From positions 1 to 46,245 of the forward strand of contig CATXTO010000015.1 of NCBI GenBank assembly GCA_958402445.1: a DNA stretch of 46,245 nucleotides, written 5' to 3'. A program made the translations under genes and the position numbers. Each line of letters opens with the position of its first letter. Position 1 is the first letter of the stretch. Shown one piece after another: positions 6,807 to 14,714 of the stretch. The notes under the pieces were generated by a model. The model worked only from the letters and a program-made list of their open reading frames with translations, did no database searches and was not told the DNA's origin. The stretch comes from an uncultured Eubacteriales bacterium (GTDB lineage Bacteria > Bacillota > Clostridia > Oscillospirales > Oscillospiraceae).

Positions 6807-9191
6807 ATGAAACTTTCCAGAAAATGGCTCCAGGAACTGGTGGACCTTTCCTCCGTCAGCGACAAGGAATATGTAGACACCATGACTCTCTCCGGCTCCA
6901 AGGTGGAGACCTATCAGCGCCTGGATGCAGAAATTCAAAACGTGGTGGTGGGCAAGATCCTCTCCATGGCCCGCCACGAGAATTCCGATCACCTTTGGGT
7001 CTGCCAGGTGGACGTGGGCCAGGCTGCGCCGGTCCAGATTGTCACAGGAGCTCAGAACGTCCGGGAGGGCGACCTGGTCCCCGCCGCCCTGCACAATGCC
7101 AGACTGCCCGGCGGCTTGCATATTACAAAGGGCAAACTACGGGGCGTGGCCTCCAACGGCATGCTCTGCTCCATCAAGGAACTGGGGCTGACCCGGAACG
7201 ACTTCCCCTATGCATTAGAGGACGGAATTTTCATTTTGCAGGAGAACTGTGCGCCCGGTGACGACATCAATCGGGTCATCGGCAATGACGATACGGTAAT
7301 TGATTTTGAAATCACCAATAACCGTCCGGACTGCTACAGCCTGCTGGGTCTGGCGCGGGAATCCGCGGCCGCTTTTGACCGATCCATGGTCCATCACGAA
7401 CCTCAGGTTTGGGGCGGCGCCCCCGGCAACTTGACGGACCTGCTGGAGGTGGAAACGCCGGCGGAGGACCTATGCTTGCGTTACACCGCCCGTATGGTCC
7501 GGAACGTGCGAATTGGCCCCAGCCCCCTGTGGATGCGGCAGCGTCTGCGGGCCAACGGAGTTCGGCCCATCAATAATATTGTAGATATCACCAATTATGT
7601 GATGATCGAGTACGGCCAACCCATGCACGCCTTCGACTATCGATATGTTTCCGGCGGAAAAATTGTGGTGCGGCGTGCCCAGACCGGAGAAACCCTCACC
7701 ACCCTGGACGGGACCATTCGCCAGTTGCAGCCCGGGATGCTGGTCATCGCGGACGAGACCCGGCCCGTGGGCCTGGCGGGTATCATGGGCGGAGAAAACA
7801 GCGAAATTGTGTCCGACACTGTGGACGTGGTTTTCGAATCCGCTAATTTCGACGGCACCTCCATTCGGCAGACTGCGCTGGCCCTGGGCATGCGCACGGA
7901 GGCCTCCGGCAAATTTGAAAAGAATCTGGACCCTATGCTCACCCTTCCCGCGGTCAACCGCGCGTGCGAACTGGTAGAACTTCTGGAGGCAGGCCAGGTG
8001 ATGGACGGCGTACTGGACATCATCAACTTTGTGCCGCAGCCTGTGACGCTGCCTCTGGAGCCGGACCGCATCAATAGGCTGCTGGGGACTGACATCTCCG
8101 CAGAACAGATGCGCGGTTACCTACGCCGTTTGGAAATCCCCGTAGAGGGCGATTGCATTCAAGTTCCCTCTTGGCGCCCGGACCTGCGGCGGATGGCTGA
8201 TATTGCAGAGGAGGTGGGACGGCTGTACGGGTATAACCGGATTCCCACTACCCTGATGCGGGGCGCCACGACCCAGGGTGGCTATTCCCAGGCGCAGAAG
8301 CTGGAGCGCCAGGCAGGTATGGCCGCCCGCGGTATGGGGTATAGTGAGATTATCACCTATTCCTTTGTCTCACCAGCTATATTCGACCTGATTCGGCTGC
8401 CCAAGGACAGTCCGCTGCGCCTGACCTGCAAAATTCAGAATCCCCTGGGAGAGGACACCTCCATTCTCCGTACGGTGGCCCTTCCCTCCATGCTGGAGGT
8501 CCTAGGCCGGAATTACGCCTATCACAATAAGTCCGTCCGGCTCTACGAACTGGCCAAGGTCTATCTTCCAAAATCGGGACAGGTTTTGCCGGAGGAGCCC
8601 CAAAAGCTGGTTCTGGGGGCTTATGGCGGGGGTGTGAGCTTCTTTACTCTCAAGGGTGAGATCGAAGCCCTGTTGCGTTCCCTGCGGGTCAAGCCCGCCT
8701 CCTATCTGTCTGTCCGCGATAATCCCACCTTCCATCCCGGTCGCTGCGCCGCGCTGCAAATAGACGGCGTTTGTCTTGGCCTGTTCGGTCAGTTGCATCC
8801 AGTCGTGACCGCCGCCTACGGCATAGAATGTGAGGTCTACGGCGCGGAACTGAGCTTCACGGAACTTCAGCGGCATCTGTCGCCGGAGCCCACCTATCAT
8901 CCCCTGCCCAAATATCCCGCCGTAAGCCGGGATCTGGCCCTGATCTGTGATGAGTCTCACACAGTCGCCCAAATGGAAGCCTGCATTTCCCAAGCCGCTG
9001 GAACGCTGCTGCAAACCGTGCATCTGTTCGACGTCTACCGGGGCGCCGGCGTCCCCGCAGGAAAAAAGAGCCTGGCTTTCTCCTTGGAGCTGCGGGCAGA
9101 GGACCGAACGCTCACGGATGCAGACACGGAACAAATCGTTTCCGCCGTGCTGGCAGCCTTGCAGGAAAACTTTGGTGCTACCCTTCGCTGA
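6807..9191 (+). CDS. pheT: Phenylalanine--tRNA ligase beta subunit
   Basis: The 794-residue beta subunit contributes tRNA binding and editing. Recognisable in order: an N-terminal EMAP/OB tRNA-binding domain (about residues 40-150, with VVGKILSMARHENSDHLWVCQVDVG and SNGMLCSIKELGL), the B3/B4 editing domain (about 200-380, with ANGVRPINNIVDITNYVMIEYGQP and MGGENSEI), the B5 domain (about 400-480), a catalytic-like module, and the C-terminal FDX-ACB anticodon-binding domain (from about 700, PKYPAVSRDLALICDE). Length is typical. It is translated from an ATG preceded by AAGGAGGG and is co-transcribed with pheS under the T-box. Confidence 0.98.
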   Translation: MKLSRKWLQELVDLSSVSDKEYVDTMTLSGSKVETYQRLDAEIQNVVVGKILSMARHENSDHLWVCQVDVGQAAPVQIVTGAQNVREGDLVPAALHNARLPGGLHITKGKLRGVASNGMLCSIKELGLTRNDFPYALEDGIFILQENCAPGDDINRVIGNDDTVIDFEITNNRPDCYSLLGLARESAAAFDRSMVHHEPQVWGGAPGNLTDLLEVETPAEDLCLRYTARMVRNVRIGPSPLWMRQRLRANGVRPINNIVDITNYVMIEYGQPMHAFDYRYVSGGKIVVRRAQTGETLTTLDGTIRQLQPGMLVIADETRPVGLAGIMGGENSEIVSDTVDVVFESANFDGTSIRQTALALGMRTEASGKFEKNLDPMLTLPAVNRACELVELLEAGQVMDGVLDIINFVPQPVTLPLEPDRINRLLGTDISAEQMRGYLRRLEIPVEGDCIQVPSWRPDLRRMADIAEEVGRLYGYNRIPTTLMRGATTQGGYSQAQKLERQAGMAARGMGYSEIITYSFVSPAIFDLIRLPKDSPLRLTCKIQNPLGEDTSILRTVALPSMLEVLGRNYAYHNKSVRLYELAKVYLPKSGQVLPEEPQKLVLGAYGGGVSFFTLKGEIEALLRSLRVKPASYLSVRDNPTFHPGRCAALQIDGVCLGLFGQLHPVVTAAYGIECEVYGAELSFTELQRHLSPEPTYHPLPKYPAVSRDLALICDESHTVAQMEACISQAAGTLLQTVHLFDVYRGAGVPAGKKSLAFSLELRAEDRTLTDADTEQIVSAVLAALQENFGATLR

Positions 9192-9222
9192 TGAATTTTC
9201 CGTTAAACTTTTGGGTAAACTC

Positions 9223-9251
9223 TTTACTTTGTCTTGGAAATCAGGTATGAT
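9223..9251 (+). promoter_or_regulatory. Probable sigma-A promoter of ireB
   Basis: TTTACT (9223-9228), 17 nt, TATGAT (9246-9251), about 30 nt before the ireB start. It lies just after the pheT stop, so ireB is probably not only read through from pheST. Confidence 0.6.
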
Positions 9252-9281
9252 GGTGCCAGTCTCTTGACAAAGGAGGAATCC

Positions 9282-9533
9282 GTGTTGAACGACAGCACTA
9301 TTAAATTCACAGTCCCTGGGGATGACAAGGAGCATATGCATCGGATTCTCCGCTCTGTTTTCGACGCTTTGAGCGAAAAGGGATACAATCCCATCAATCA
9401 GATTGTCGGTTACCTGTTGACGGAAGATCCCACTTATATTACTAATTACAAGAATGCACGCTCCATGATTTGCAAGCTAGACCGGGATGAGCTCCTGCAG
9501 GAGTTGGTCCAGTGTTATCTGTTTGATCAGTAA
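9282..9533 (+). CDS. ireB: IreB-family regulatory phosphoprotein (DUF965)
   Basis: A small (83-residue) cytosolic protein of the IreB family, a substrate of the PASTA-domain Ser/Thr kinase system (IreK/PrkC type) in Firmicutes. The core EKGYNPINQIVGYLLTEDPTYITNYKNAR is the family hallmark, and the N-terminal Thr residues in NDSTIKFTVP match the region phosphorylated in the Enterococcus homologue. AGGAGG at 9271-9276 supports a GTG start at 9282 (5 nt) or a TTG at 9285 (8 nt); longer upstream frames have no such site. In relatives ireB is often followed by ruvX, but here an unrelated gene follows after two hairpins. Confidence 0.92.
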   Translation: MLNDSTIKFTVPGDDKEHMHRILRSVFDALSEKGYNPINQIVGYLLTEDPTYITNYKNARSMICKLDRDELLQELVQCYLFDQ

Positions 9534-9548
9534 TTTTGTCACTTCCTT

Positions 9549-9579
9549 CTGAGGCTTTTGCAATGTGCAAAAGCCTCAG
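9549..9579 (+). terminator. Perfect 14-bp inverted repeat after ireB
   Basis: CTGAGGCTTTTGCA (9549-9562), loop ATG, then its exact complement (9566-9579), 15 nt after the ireB stop. There is no T-run on either side, so it may be a transcript-stabilising hairpin or a terminator that needs another factor. Confidence 0.5.
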
Positions 9580-9664
9580 CGTTCCAAGATCGACCAGAGG
9601 TGGCGGATCTTACCGCCCGCCCGCCGCCACCGGATTTTCAAAGGGCGAGAGTTTTTGGAGATTC

Positions 9665-9713
9665 GCCGCAGCCTGGAAAAGCCCGCTGGACTTTTCTCCG
9701 GGCTGCGGCTTTT
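9665..9713 (+). terminator. Intrinsic terminator in the ireB-9902 gap
   Basis: A long stem (GCCGCAGCC at 9665-9673 with GGCTGCGGC at 9701-9709, continued by GGAAAAG/CTTTTC across a small bulge) is followed by TTTT at 9710-9713. The rest of 9580-9843 shows no convincing gene. Confidence 0.75.
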
Positions 9714-9843
9714 CCTGTGGCGCAAGCCGCAGGTTTTCTCACATTACGTACCCTCCGTCTTACACAACATCCACACTTCGCGCACCCCGGACCACTTTGT
9801 TCCCTCGTTCCGATGGAATCCCCGGAAATTCGTGAAAATAGGG

Positions 9844-9872
9844 TTGACATTATCGTTACGATGTGTTACAAT
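9844..9872 (+). promoter_or_regulatory. Near-consensus sigma-A promoter
   Basis: TTGACA (9844-9849), 17 nt, TACAAT (9867-9872): among the strongest promoters in the window. It drives the 95-residue protein and probably the NlpC/P60 gene, which follows after 26 nt. Confidence 0.88.
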
Positions 9873-9901
9873 TTGGTTACATTTTAATCAGGAGGTTTTG
9901 C

Positions 9902-10189
9902 ATGTCTGATAAAAATGTGGGCCTGACCTATAAGGGCCGTCCTCTCATGCGGAAGGACAACCTCATTTATTACGGTTCCATGGCCGACTCCCACATTGTC
10001 ATGCTCCAAGTTCTGGAGACCAAAAAGGTGGGGGAGCTGGATGTGGCAACCCGAGTATCCGTTCAGTTACAGCTGAACGACTCAGCGGTAAAGTCCAGAG
10101 ACCGCATTGTGAAAAAGAGCGAAAAAGATGGCCTGTACACAGCGTTGGATGTTGGCTGTGTCTGGCTGGAACGAGCTCTGGCAAAATAA
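9902..10189 (+). CDS. Unrecognised small protein (95 aa)
   Basis: An ATG at 9902 sits 8 nt after AGGAGG and 30 nt after a near-consensus promoter, so this is a well-expressed gene. The protein is soluble, without signal peptide or membrane segment. It looks beta-rich at the start (LTYKGRPLMRKDNLIYYGSM, HIVMLQVLETKKVG) and ends in a likely helix (ALDVGCVWLERALAK). No catalytic motif is visible and I do not recognise the family. Strong promoter, small size and 26-nt spacing to the wall hydrolase gene suggest shared expression with it, but not a specific role. Confidence 0.85.
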   Translation: MSDKNVGLTYKGRPLMRKDNLIYYGSMADSHIVMLQVLETKKVGELDVATRVSVQLQLNDSAVKSRDRIVKKSEKDGLYTALDVGCVWLERALAK

Positions 10190-10215
10190 CTTTCTTGTAA
10201 GACGGAGGGTAACGT

Positions 10216-11211
10216 ATGAATCGCACAAAGAGACTGTTGAGCCTGGCTCTGATCCTGGCCACAATGCTGGGGACTCTGGTCCTCACCACCAACGCTTCCG
10301 ATTCCGTGAAATCCGCCATCGGCATTGTGGACGCTTCCGCGCTCCGCTTGCGGGAGGGCGCCAGCACCGGAACCTCAGTTCTCACCACGGCTTACCGAAA
10401 CGATTACGTGGTGGTCCTGGAGAAAGCCGGCGACTGGTACAAGGTCATTTATAATCTGCGGATCGGCTACATGCACAGCGACTATCTCACTGTAAAAGAG
10501 CGGGAGAATGTGGAGCTTGGCTACGGCGAAATCAACGCCTACTTAGTCAATATGCGCAGCAAGCCCAGCACCTCCAGCAGTGTGGTCGCCCAGTTAAACA
10601 GCGGAGAAAAGGCCTACATAATCGGATTCAACAGCGGCTGGTACAAAGTGAAATACGATGGCAACACCGGTTATATTCGCAGCGACCTGCTGAACCTGAC
10701 CGAGGTTCCCTACGAGAACACCGGCTCCAAAAACAGCCCGAAGTATTTTAAAAACGGTGATCCCATTGGTTCCGGTAGCTCCAGCAGCGGTTCCTCCGGC
10801 TCCTCGAATTCTTCCGGGTCTTCCAGCTCCTCCAACACCTCCGCCGGCAGCGCCATCGTGGCGAAAGCCAAGGAGTATCTGGGTGTTCCCTACGTATGGG
10901 GCGGATCTTCACCCAGCGGTTTTGATTGCTCCGGATTCACACAGTATGTCATGCGTGCCTGCGGTTACACCATCAATCGCACGGCCACGGCTCAGTTGAG
11001 CAACGGCTATTCTGTGAGCTACAGCAATTTGCAGCCCGGGGATCTGGTCTTTTTTGAGCGCACTTACAACACCGATGCGCCGGCCTCTCACGTTGGCATT
11101 TATATTGGCAACGGCGAGTTCATTCACGCCGGTGGAAGCGCCGTGAAAATCACGAGCCTTTCCTCCGACTATTATGCCAGTCGCTATGTGGGCGCCCGCA
11201 GAATTGTATAA
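10216..11211 (+). CDS. Secreted SH3b-SH3b-NlpC/P60 peptidoglycan hydrolase
   Basis: A 331-residue exported cell-wall endopeptidase. Residues 1-27 are a signal peptide (KRLLSLALILATMLGTLVLTT, cut near TNAS). Two bacterial SH3 domains follow at about 33-95 (ASALRLREGASTGTSVLTT) and 105-160 (AYLVNMRSKPSTSSSVVAQL); these bind wall peptide or glycan. A Ser/Gly linker (about 185-211) leads to the NlpC/P60 domain with catalytic Cys238 in FDCSGF, His292 in SHVGIYIG and His304 in EFIHAGG. NlpC/P60 enzymes usually cut the D-Glu-diamino-acid bond. SD GGAGGG precedes the ATG. A terminator follows, so it ends the transcript starting near 9880. Confidence 0.95.
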   Translation: MNRTKRLLSLALILATMLGTLVLTTNASDSVKSAIGIVDASALRLREGASTGTSVLTTAYRNDYVVVLEKAGDWYKVIYNLRIGYMHSDYLTVKERENVELGYGEINAYLVNMRSKPSTSSSVVAQLNSGEKAYIIGFNSGWYKVKYDGNTGYIRSDLLNLTEVPYENTGSKNSPKYFKNGDPIGSGSSSSGSSGSSNSSGSSSSSNTSAGSAIVAKAKEYLGVPYVWGGSSPSGFDCSGFTQYVMRACGYTINRTATAQLSNGYSVSYSNLQPGDLVFFERTYNTDAPASHVGIYIGNGEFIHAGGSAVKITSLSSDYYASRYVGARRIV

Positions 11212-11226
11212 CTTGATAGAAGGTTC

Positions 11227-11262
11227 AGCGGGGAGACGGCAATGTCTCCCCGCTTCTTTCTT
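11227..11262 (+). terminator. Terminator after the NlpC/P60 gene
   Basis: An 11-bp stem AGCGGGGAGAC (11227-11237) with GTCTCCCCGCT (11244-11254), then TCTTTCTT. Confidence 0.88.
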
Positions 11263-11272
11263 GCCTTACACG

Positions 11273-11311
11273 AAAAAGAGGCCCAGCGTACACAGTACGC
11301 CGGGCCTCTTT
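11273..11311 (-). terminator. Terminator of rplS (possibly bidirectional)
   Basis: AAAGAGGCCC (11275-11284) pairs with GGGCCTCTTT (11302-11311), with an inner GTAC/GTAC pairing. On the minus strand it ends in CTCTTTTTC, on the plus strand in CTCTTTG. It separates convergent rplS and the NlpC/P60 gene. Confidence 0.85.
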
Positions 11312-11337
11312 GTTTCAAACGCATGTTCCAAATGAAA

Positions 11338-11679
11338 TTAGACCTTCTCCCGAACCTTAGCCGCCTTGCCGAGACGATCCCGCAGGTAATACAGCTTCGC
11401 TCTGCGAACCTTGCCGTGCCGGATTGTCTCCACCTTTACAATGCGGGGAGAATGCACGGGAAATACCTTCTCACAGCCGACACCATAGGAAATCCGGCGA
11501 ACTGTGATGGTCTCGGCGATGCCGCCGTGTTTGCGGGCGATGATGGTCCCCTCAAACACCTGAATTCTCTCCCGGGAACCTTCCGTGATTCTCACATGAA
11601 CCCGGACCGTATCGCCCACGCGCATTTCCGGCAGCTCCGGCTTCATGTATTGGCTTGTCAATGCCTTCATTAAATCCAT
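11338..11679 (-). CDS. rplS: 50S ribosomal protein L19
   Basis: A 113-residue protein at the 30S-50S interface. The family core is unmistakable: RVGDTVRVHVRITEGSRERIQ, FEGTIIARKHGGI, TVRRISYGVGCEKVFPVHSP and KVETIRHGKVRRAKLYYLRD. The ATG at 11679 has AGGAGGA upstream. It is monocistronic here: its own promoter at 11779-11807, a structured leader of about 90 nt and a terminator at 11273-11311. The usual rpsP-rimM-trmD partners are not adjacent. Confidence 0.98.
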   Translation of the reverse strand: MDLMKALTSQYMKPELPEMRVGDTVRVHVRITEGSRERIQVFEGTIIARKHGGIAETITVRRISYGVGCEKVFPVHSPRIVKVETIRHGKVRRAKLYYLRDRLGKAAKVREKV

Positions 11680-11689
11680 TTTCTTTTGT

Positions 11690-11773
11690 CCTCCTTCATT
11701 TTAGGCGTTCATAACCGTGTGACATCCGGTCACCAATGACCGGCGCGGCAGAGGACTCACCCATACTCAGACC
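11690..11773 (-). promoter_or_regulatory. Candidate L19 ribosomal-protein leader
   Basis: The 5' UTR between the rplS promoter and its RBS contains a stem (CCGGTCAT with GTGACCGG, about 11725-11745). Firmicutes rplS mRNAs often carry a small autoregulatory L19 leader; position fits, but I could not match the consensus base by base. Confidence 0.4.
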
Positions 11774-11778
11774 GATAT

Positions 11779-11807
11779 ATTCTACCATAGGAGCTAGACA
11801 AAAGCAA
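11779..11807 (-). promoter_or_regulatory. Sigma-A promoter of rplS
   Basis: Minus strand: TTGCTT (11807-11802), 17 nt, TAGAAT (11784-11779), about 100 nt before the rplS ATG. Confidence 0.75.
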
Positions 11808-11814
11808 GCTCTTT

Positions 11815-12846
11815 TTAGGGAGAATCATCCCATTTTTTTACCTGTATGACACAATCCGGCCAGCTTTCCTCTGCCGCCCCCGCAAGTATGGCCCGCTCCG
11901 CCTCAGATACCGGACGCAGCAGCTCAATGGATATCCTCCGGCGTTCCCGTTTCCATTTTCCAACCACCTTGCCACGAAGCAGCACCGACGGCAGCACAAT
12001 GCCCGAGAGTGTGAAGATTCCCCGCAAGCACTCAGCCGGCAGGCAGAAATTTGTGTACTTTTCATAGCTCAACAGCATAGGGTCGAAGCCGGCTAAGAAA
12101 ATGCAATCCGGAATTCCACGATTTACTTCCTCTCCGATGTGGAAGTAGGTCGTCCCCTCCACGGTAACCGTGCGCAGGGGTAAATCCCCCATATACTGCT
12201 GGATTTCCGTCTGAGGTACTCCAAAGAAATACGACGCGTCCCGAAGGGAGGCCGGTCCGCAACCGGAAAAATAACGCCGCAGCATTTCCTTGCACGCAGG
12301 TTCCCGCTCCATGGGGATAAAGGGAGGACACAGGCGGAACGCCTTTTTCTCCTGCACCTGATGGAGAAGCTTGCCGGACTCCGCAAGTGCCCGAATGGTG
12401 CCGCCCCAGGAATCGAACACGCTCTGCGACTCGGTCTGCGTCATGCCCAGAGTAAAGCACGCCGCCTTGAGGTCCTCTCTGGCCTGTATGCCCTGCCCCA
12501 GCCGGTCCAAAATCGCCTGGGCAAAATAGGCCTTTCGCTCCTGGGAGATCCATGCATCGCCCTCCAGGGTGTCGCAGGGCCGGAGGTTTCTACGCCTGCC
12601 CCGGTGCAGATACAACGGCAAATCCTCTGTGCGAAAAAGGTGCATGGTCCCGCGCAGCGTCCAGCTTTTCACCAGGTCCTTTTGCCAATCCGCCTGTGCA
12701 GCGCCGCGTATTATCAATGCATGGCGGGCGTGGGACAGGAATTGGGCCTGTACACCATTTAAATTCCGACAGATGGTCGGTCCATCGGCAGGGGCGGTCA
12801 GGTTCTGCCGGGATAGCCGCAGGCCCAACAGCTCATCCCGCGTCAC
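11815..12846 (-). CDS. AlkZ/YcaQ-like winged-helix DNA glycosylase family protein
   Basis: A 343-residue member of the HTH_42 family (three winged helices), which includes the interstrand-crosslink glycosylases AlkZ and YcaQ. The NGVQAQFLSHARHALIIRG stretch (about residue 30) carries the family's Gln-x-Gln catalytic motif, and TLRGTMHLFRTEDLPLYL and RGIFTLSGIVLPSVLLRGKVVGKWK match later family blocks. The GTG at 12846 is chosen because it overlaps the upstream GNAT stop as GTGA with GGAAG just before. A longer frame starting at 13053 would run 207 nt into the GNAT gene and begins with unrelated, antisense-like residues. Activity is inferred from the family; some members may only bind DNA. Confidence 0.85.
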   Translation of the reverse strand: MTRDELLGLRLSRQNLTAPADGPTICRNLNGVQAQFLSHARHALIIRGAAQADWQKDLVKSWTLRGTMHLFRTEDLPLYLHRGRRRNLRPCDTLEGDAWISQERKAYFAQAILDRLGQGIQAREDLKAACFTLGMTQTESQSVFDSWGGTIRALAESGKLLHQVQEKKAFRLCPPFIPMEREPACKEMLRRYFSGCGPASLRDASYFFGVPQTEIQQYMGDLPLRTVTVEGTTYFHIGEEVNRGIPDCIFLAGFDPMLLSYEKYTNFCLPAECLRGIFTLSGIVLPSVLLRGKVVGKWKRERRRISIELLRPVSEAERAILAGAAEESWPDCVIQVKKWDDSP

Positions 12847-13397
12847 AGCGCTTCCGGGACCGGCTTCCCGGCATAGACCACCCGATACAAGGCGGCCTTC
12901 ACCCGCTCCACCTGCTCCCCGGTCAGCGCCTTCGGCTTGGACATCAAAAGTAGGGGTACCGCCGGGCCATTGCCGTGCAGACACGGCATCCAATAGGGAG
13001 CATGGTTCAACAAAAATCCATTTCGTTGATAAAACGCAATTCTGCGACGGCAAATTTCCGCCTCCGGGGGCTCAACCTCCAAAATTTGGGGCTTGTCCCA
13101 ATGCTCCGTGATATAGGTCAGCATTTGCGCCCCCAGGCCACGGCCCCGCATGGTCTCCGCCACTGCAAAGTTCTCAATAAAAACAAAATCCGCCAAGTTC
13201 CAGAGCATCAGAAAGCCATGAAGCAGCCCATCCTCCTGCGCCGTCAGCAGTTCCAATTCGGCGGACTCTAACAAAGCCTGCATCTCTGCCCGGCACCGCC
13301 GCTCCTCCAGGGGGAAGGATTGCTCCAGAATCTCCCACAACCCGTCGGCAATTGGCGCTGGTATGGACTGCATATCCCGATAAACAACAAACTTCAT
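12843..13397 (-). CDS. GNAT family N-acetyltransferase
   Basis: A 184-residue acetyl-CoA-dependent transferase. The acetyl-CoA loop is ETMRGRGLGAQMLTYI (about residues 80-95), preceded by the FVFIENFAVA strand and followed by IAFYQRNGFLL, the usual C-terminal motif. The ATG at 13397 has AGGAGGG 9 nt upstream, so I trimmed 13 residues from the longest frame. Substrate is unknown. Its stop overlaps the GTG of the AlkZ-like gene by 4 nt, so the two are translationally coupled. rtcB lies 55 nt upstream on the same strand. Confidence 0.9.
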   Translation of the reverse strand: MKFVVYRDMQSIPAPIADGLWEILEQSFPLEERRCRAEMQALLESAELELLTAQEDGLLHGFLMLWNLADFVFIENFAVAETMRGRGLGAQMLTYITEHWDKPQILEVEPPEAEICRRRIAFYQRNGFLLNHAPYWMPCLHGNGPAVPLLLMSKPKALTGEQVERVKAALYRVVYAGKPVPEAL

Positions 13398-13452
13398 ATC
13401 ACATTTCCCTCCTTCTTGTCTGTTCAATTCTCTCATTTTAATGAGACATCCG

Positions 13453-14661
13453 TCAGGCCTCCGCTCCAGCCTTAAAGTTATAAATAGGCCTGATGACCTT
13501 TTGAATATCCGCTGTTGGGCCGATGTTTTCCACGATTTCCTGCATGCCCTTGTATGCCATGGGGCATTCGTCCAGCGTTGCGCTGTTGACTGAAGTGGTA
13601 TAAACGTCCTTCATTTGCTTTTTGAACTCTGATACCGTAAACGACTGCTTTGCCTGCGACCTGCTCATGAGCCGGCCCGCTCCATGCGGCGCGGAAAAAT
13701 TCCAATCCGCGTTTCCCTTACCCACACAAAGTAGGCTTCCATCCCGCATATTGATGGGAATCAGTAGCCTCTCCCCTGCCCGGGCCGATACGGCGCCCTT
13801 GCGCAAAATTAAGGAATCCGTATCAATGTAATTGTGAACGGTCGTGAACTGCTCCTGCACGTGCAGCTTCATTCCTTTTACAATCTCGTTGATGATTGCC
13901 TGCCGGTTGAGGGCAGCAAAGGTCTGCACGATGCGCATATCATGGAGGTACTGGACAAACAGATCGCCTGTCACGTAAGCAAGCTGTCTGGGTATGTTGC
14001 CTCTTTGTTCCTCTTTCCATCTCTGCAGCTCTATTGAAATTTCATTCTGCCGGCCTTGAGCCTTTAGTCCCTCCACAAACTGCGTCACAGCGCCCTCGTC
14101 CACCCGGTTTAAGGCCCGATAGCCCGCTTCCTGATAGTATTTTGCCACCTCTACCCCCAGGTGCCGGCTGCCGGAGTGGACCACCAGATAGAGATTTCCC
14201 TCGTCATCCCGGTCCATTTCAATAAAGTGATTTCCTCCCCCCAGGGTTCCCAGGCTCTTTTCCGCTCGCGGCATATCCACCTGCTTGGCGCAGCACAGCT
14301 CCTTCAGCTCTATTTGTTCCAGAAAACGGTGCGGCTTTTCCCGAATGGAAAAGCCGGAGGGAACGTTCTCATAAATCAGTTTATCCAACTTTTGCAGCTC
14401 CACCCGTTTTTCCCGCAAGCGGATGGTTTCCATCCCGCAGCCGATGTCCACGCCCACCAAATTGGGGACCACCTTGTCTGTAATGGTCATAGTGGTGCCT
14501 ACCGTGCAGCCGACGCCCGCATGGATATCCGGCATCAGCCTGATGCGGCTGCCCCTAGCAAATTTCTGATCGCACAGCTCCAGAACCTGGGCAACCGACG
14601 TTTGGTCCACCACATCGGTAAAAATCTTCGCTGTGTTATATTTTCCTTTGACCTCTACCAT
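13453..14661 (-). CDS. rtcB: RNA-splicing ligase RtcB family protein
   Basis: A GTP- and Mn2+-dependent RNA ligase that joins 2',3'-cyclic phosphate (or 3'-phosphate) and 5'-OH ends; 402 residues. Metal-binding and catalytic motifs are intact: MPDIHAGVGCTVGTT (43-57), VGVDIGCGM with Cys75 (69-77), GTLGGGNHFIE (138-148), HSGSRHLG (162-169) and SAPHGAGRLMSRSQAK with the guanylylated His326. The inner ATG at 14661 is chosen since GGGAGG lies 4 nt upstream and homologues begin at this point. Neither Archease nor RtcA is nearby. Its neighbours, a DNA glycosylase-like protein and a GNAT, suggest a nucleic-acid repair context, but that is inference. Confidence 0.95.
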   Translation of the reverse strand: MVEVKGKYNTAKIFTDVVDQTSVAQVLELCDQKFARGSRIRLMPDIHAGVGCTVGTTMTITDKVVPNLVGVDIGCGMETIRLREKRVELQKLDKLIYENVPSGFSIREKPHRFLEQIELKELCCAKQVDMPRAEKSLGTLGGGNHFIEMDRDDEGNLYLVVHSGSRHLGVEVAKYYQEAGYRALNRVDEGAVTQFVEGLKAQGRQNEISIELQRWKEEQRGNIPRQLAYVTGDLFVQYLHDMRIVQTFAALNRQAIINEIVKGMKLHVQEQFTTVHNYIDTDSLILRKGAVSARAGERLLIPINMRDGSLLCVGKGNADWNFSAPHGAGRLMSRSQAKQSFTVSEFKKQMKDVYTTSVNSATLDECPMAYKGMQEIVENIGPTADIQKVIRPIYNFKAGAEA

Positions 14662-14714
14662 ATTGCCTCCCATTCCTCTGATTGCCGCTGCGACGGCTTC
14701 AGCCGGGGTTGACC

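Noticed and set aside
9536..9887. Plus-strand ORFs of 99-114 residues in the ireB-9902 gap
   Set aside because: Pro/Arg/Ser-rich, three overlapping frames, no RBS; the region is explained by two hairpins and a promoter.
12846..13053. N-terminal extension of the AlkZ-like gene
   Set aside because: The extra residues overlap the GNAT gene and do not look like protein of this family; the GTG at 12846 has coupling and an SD.
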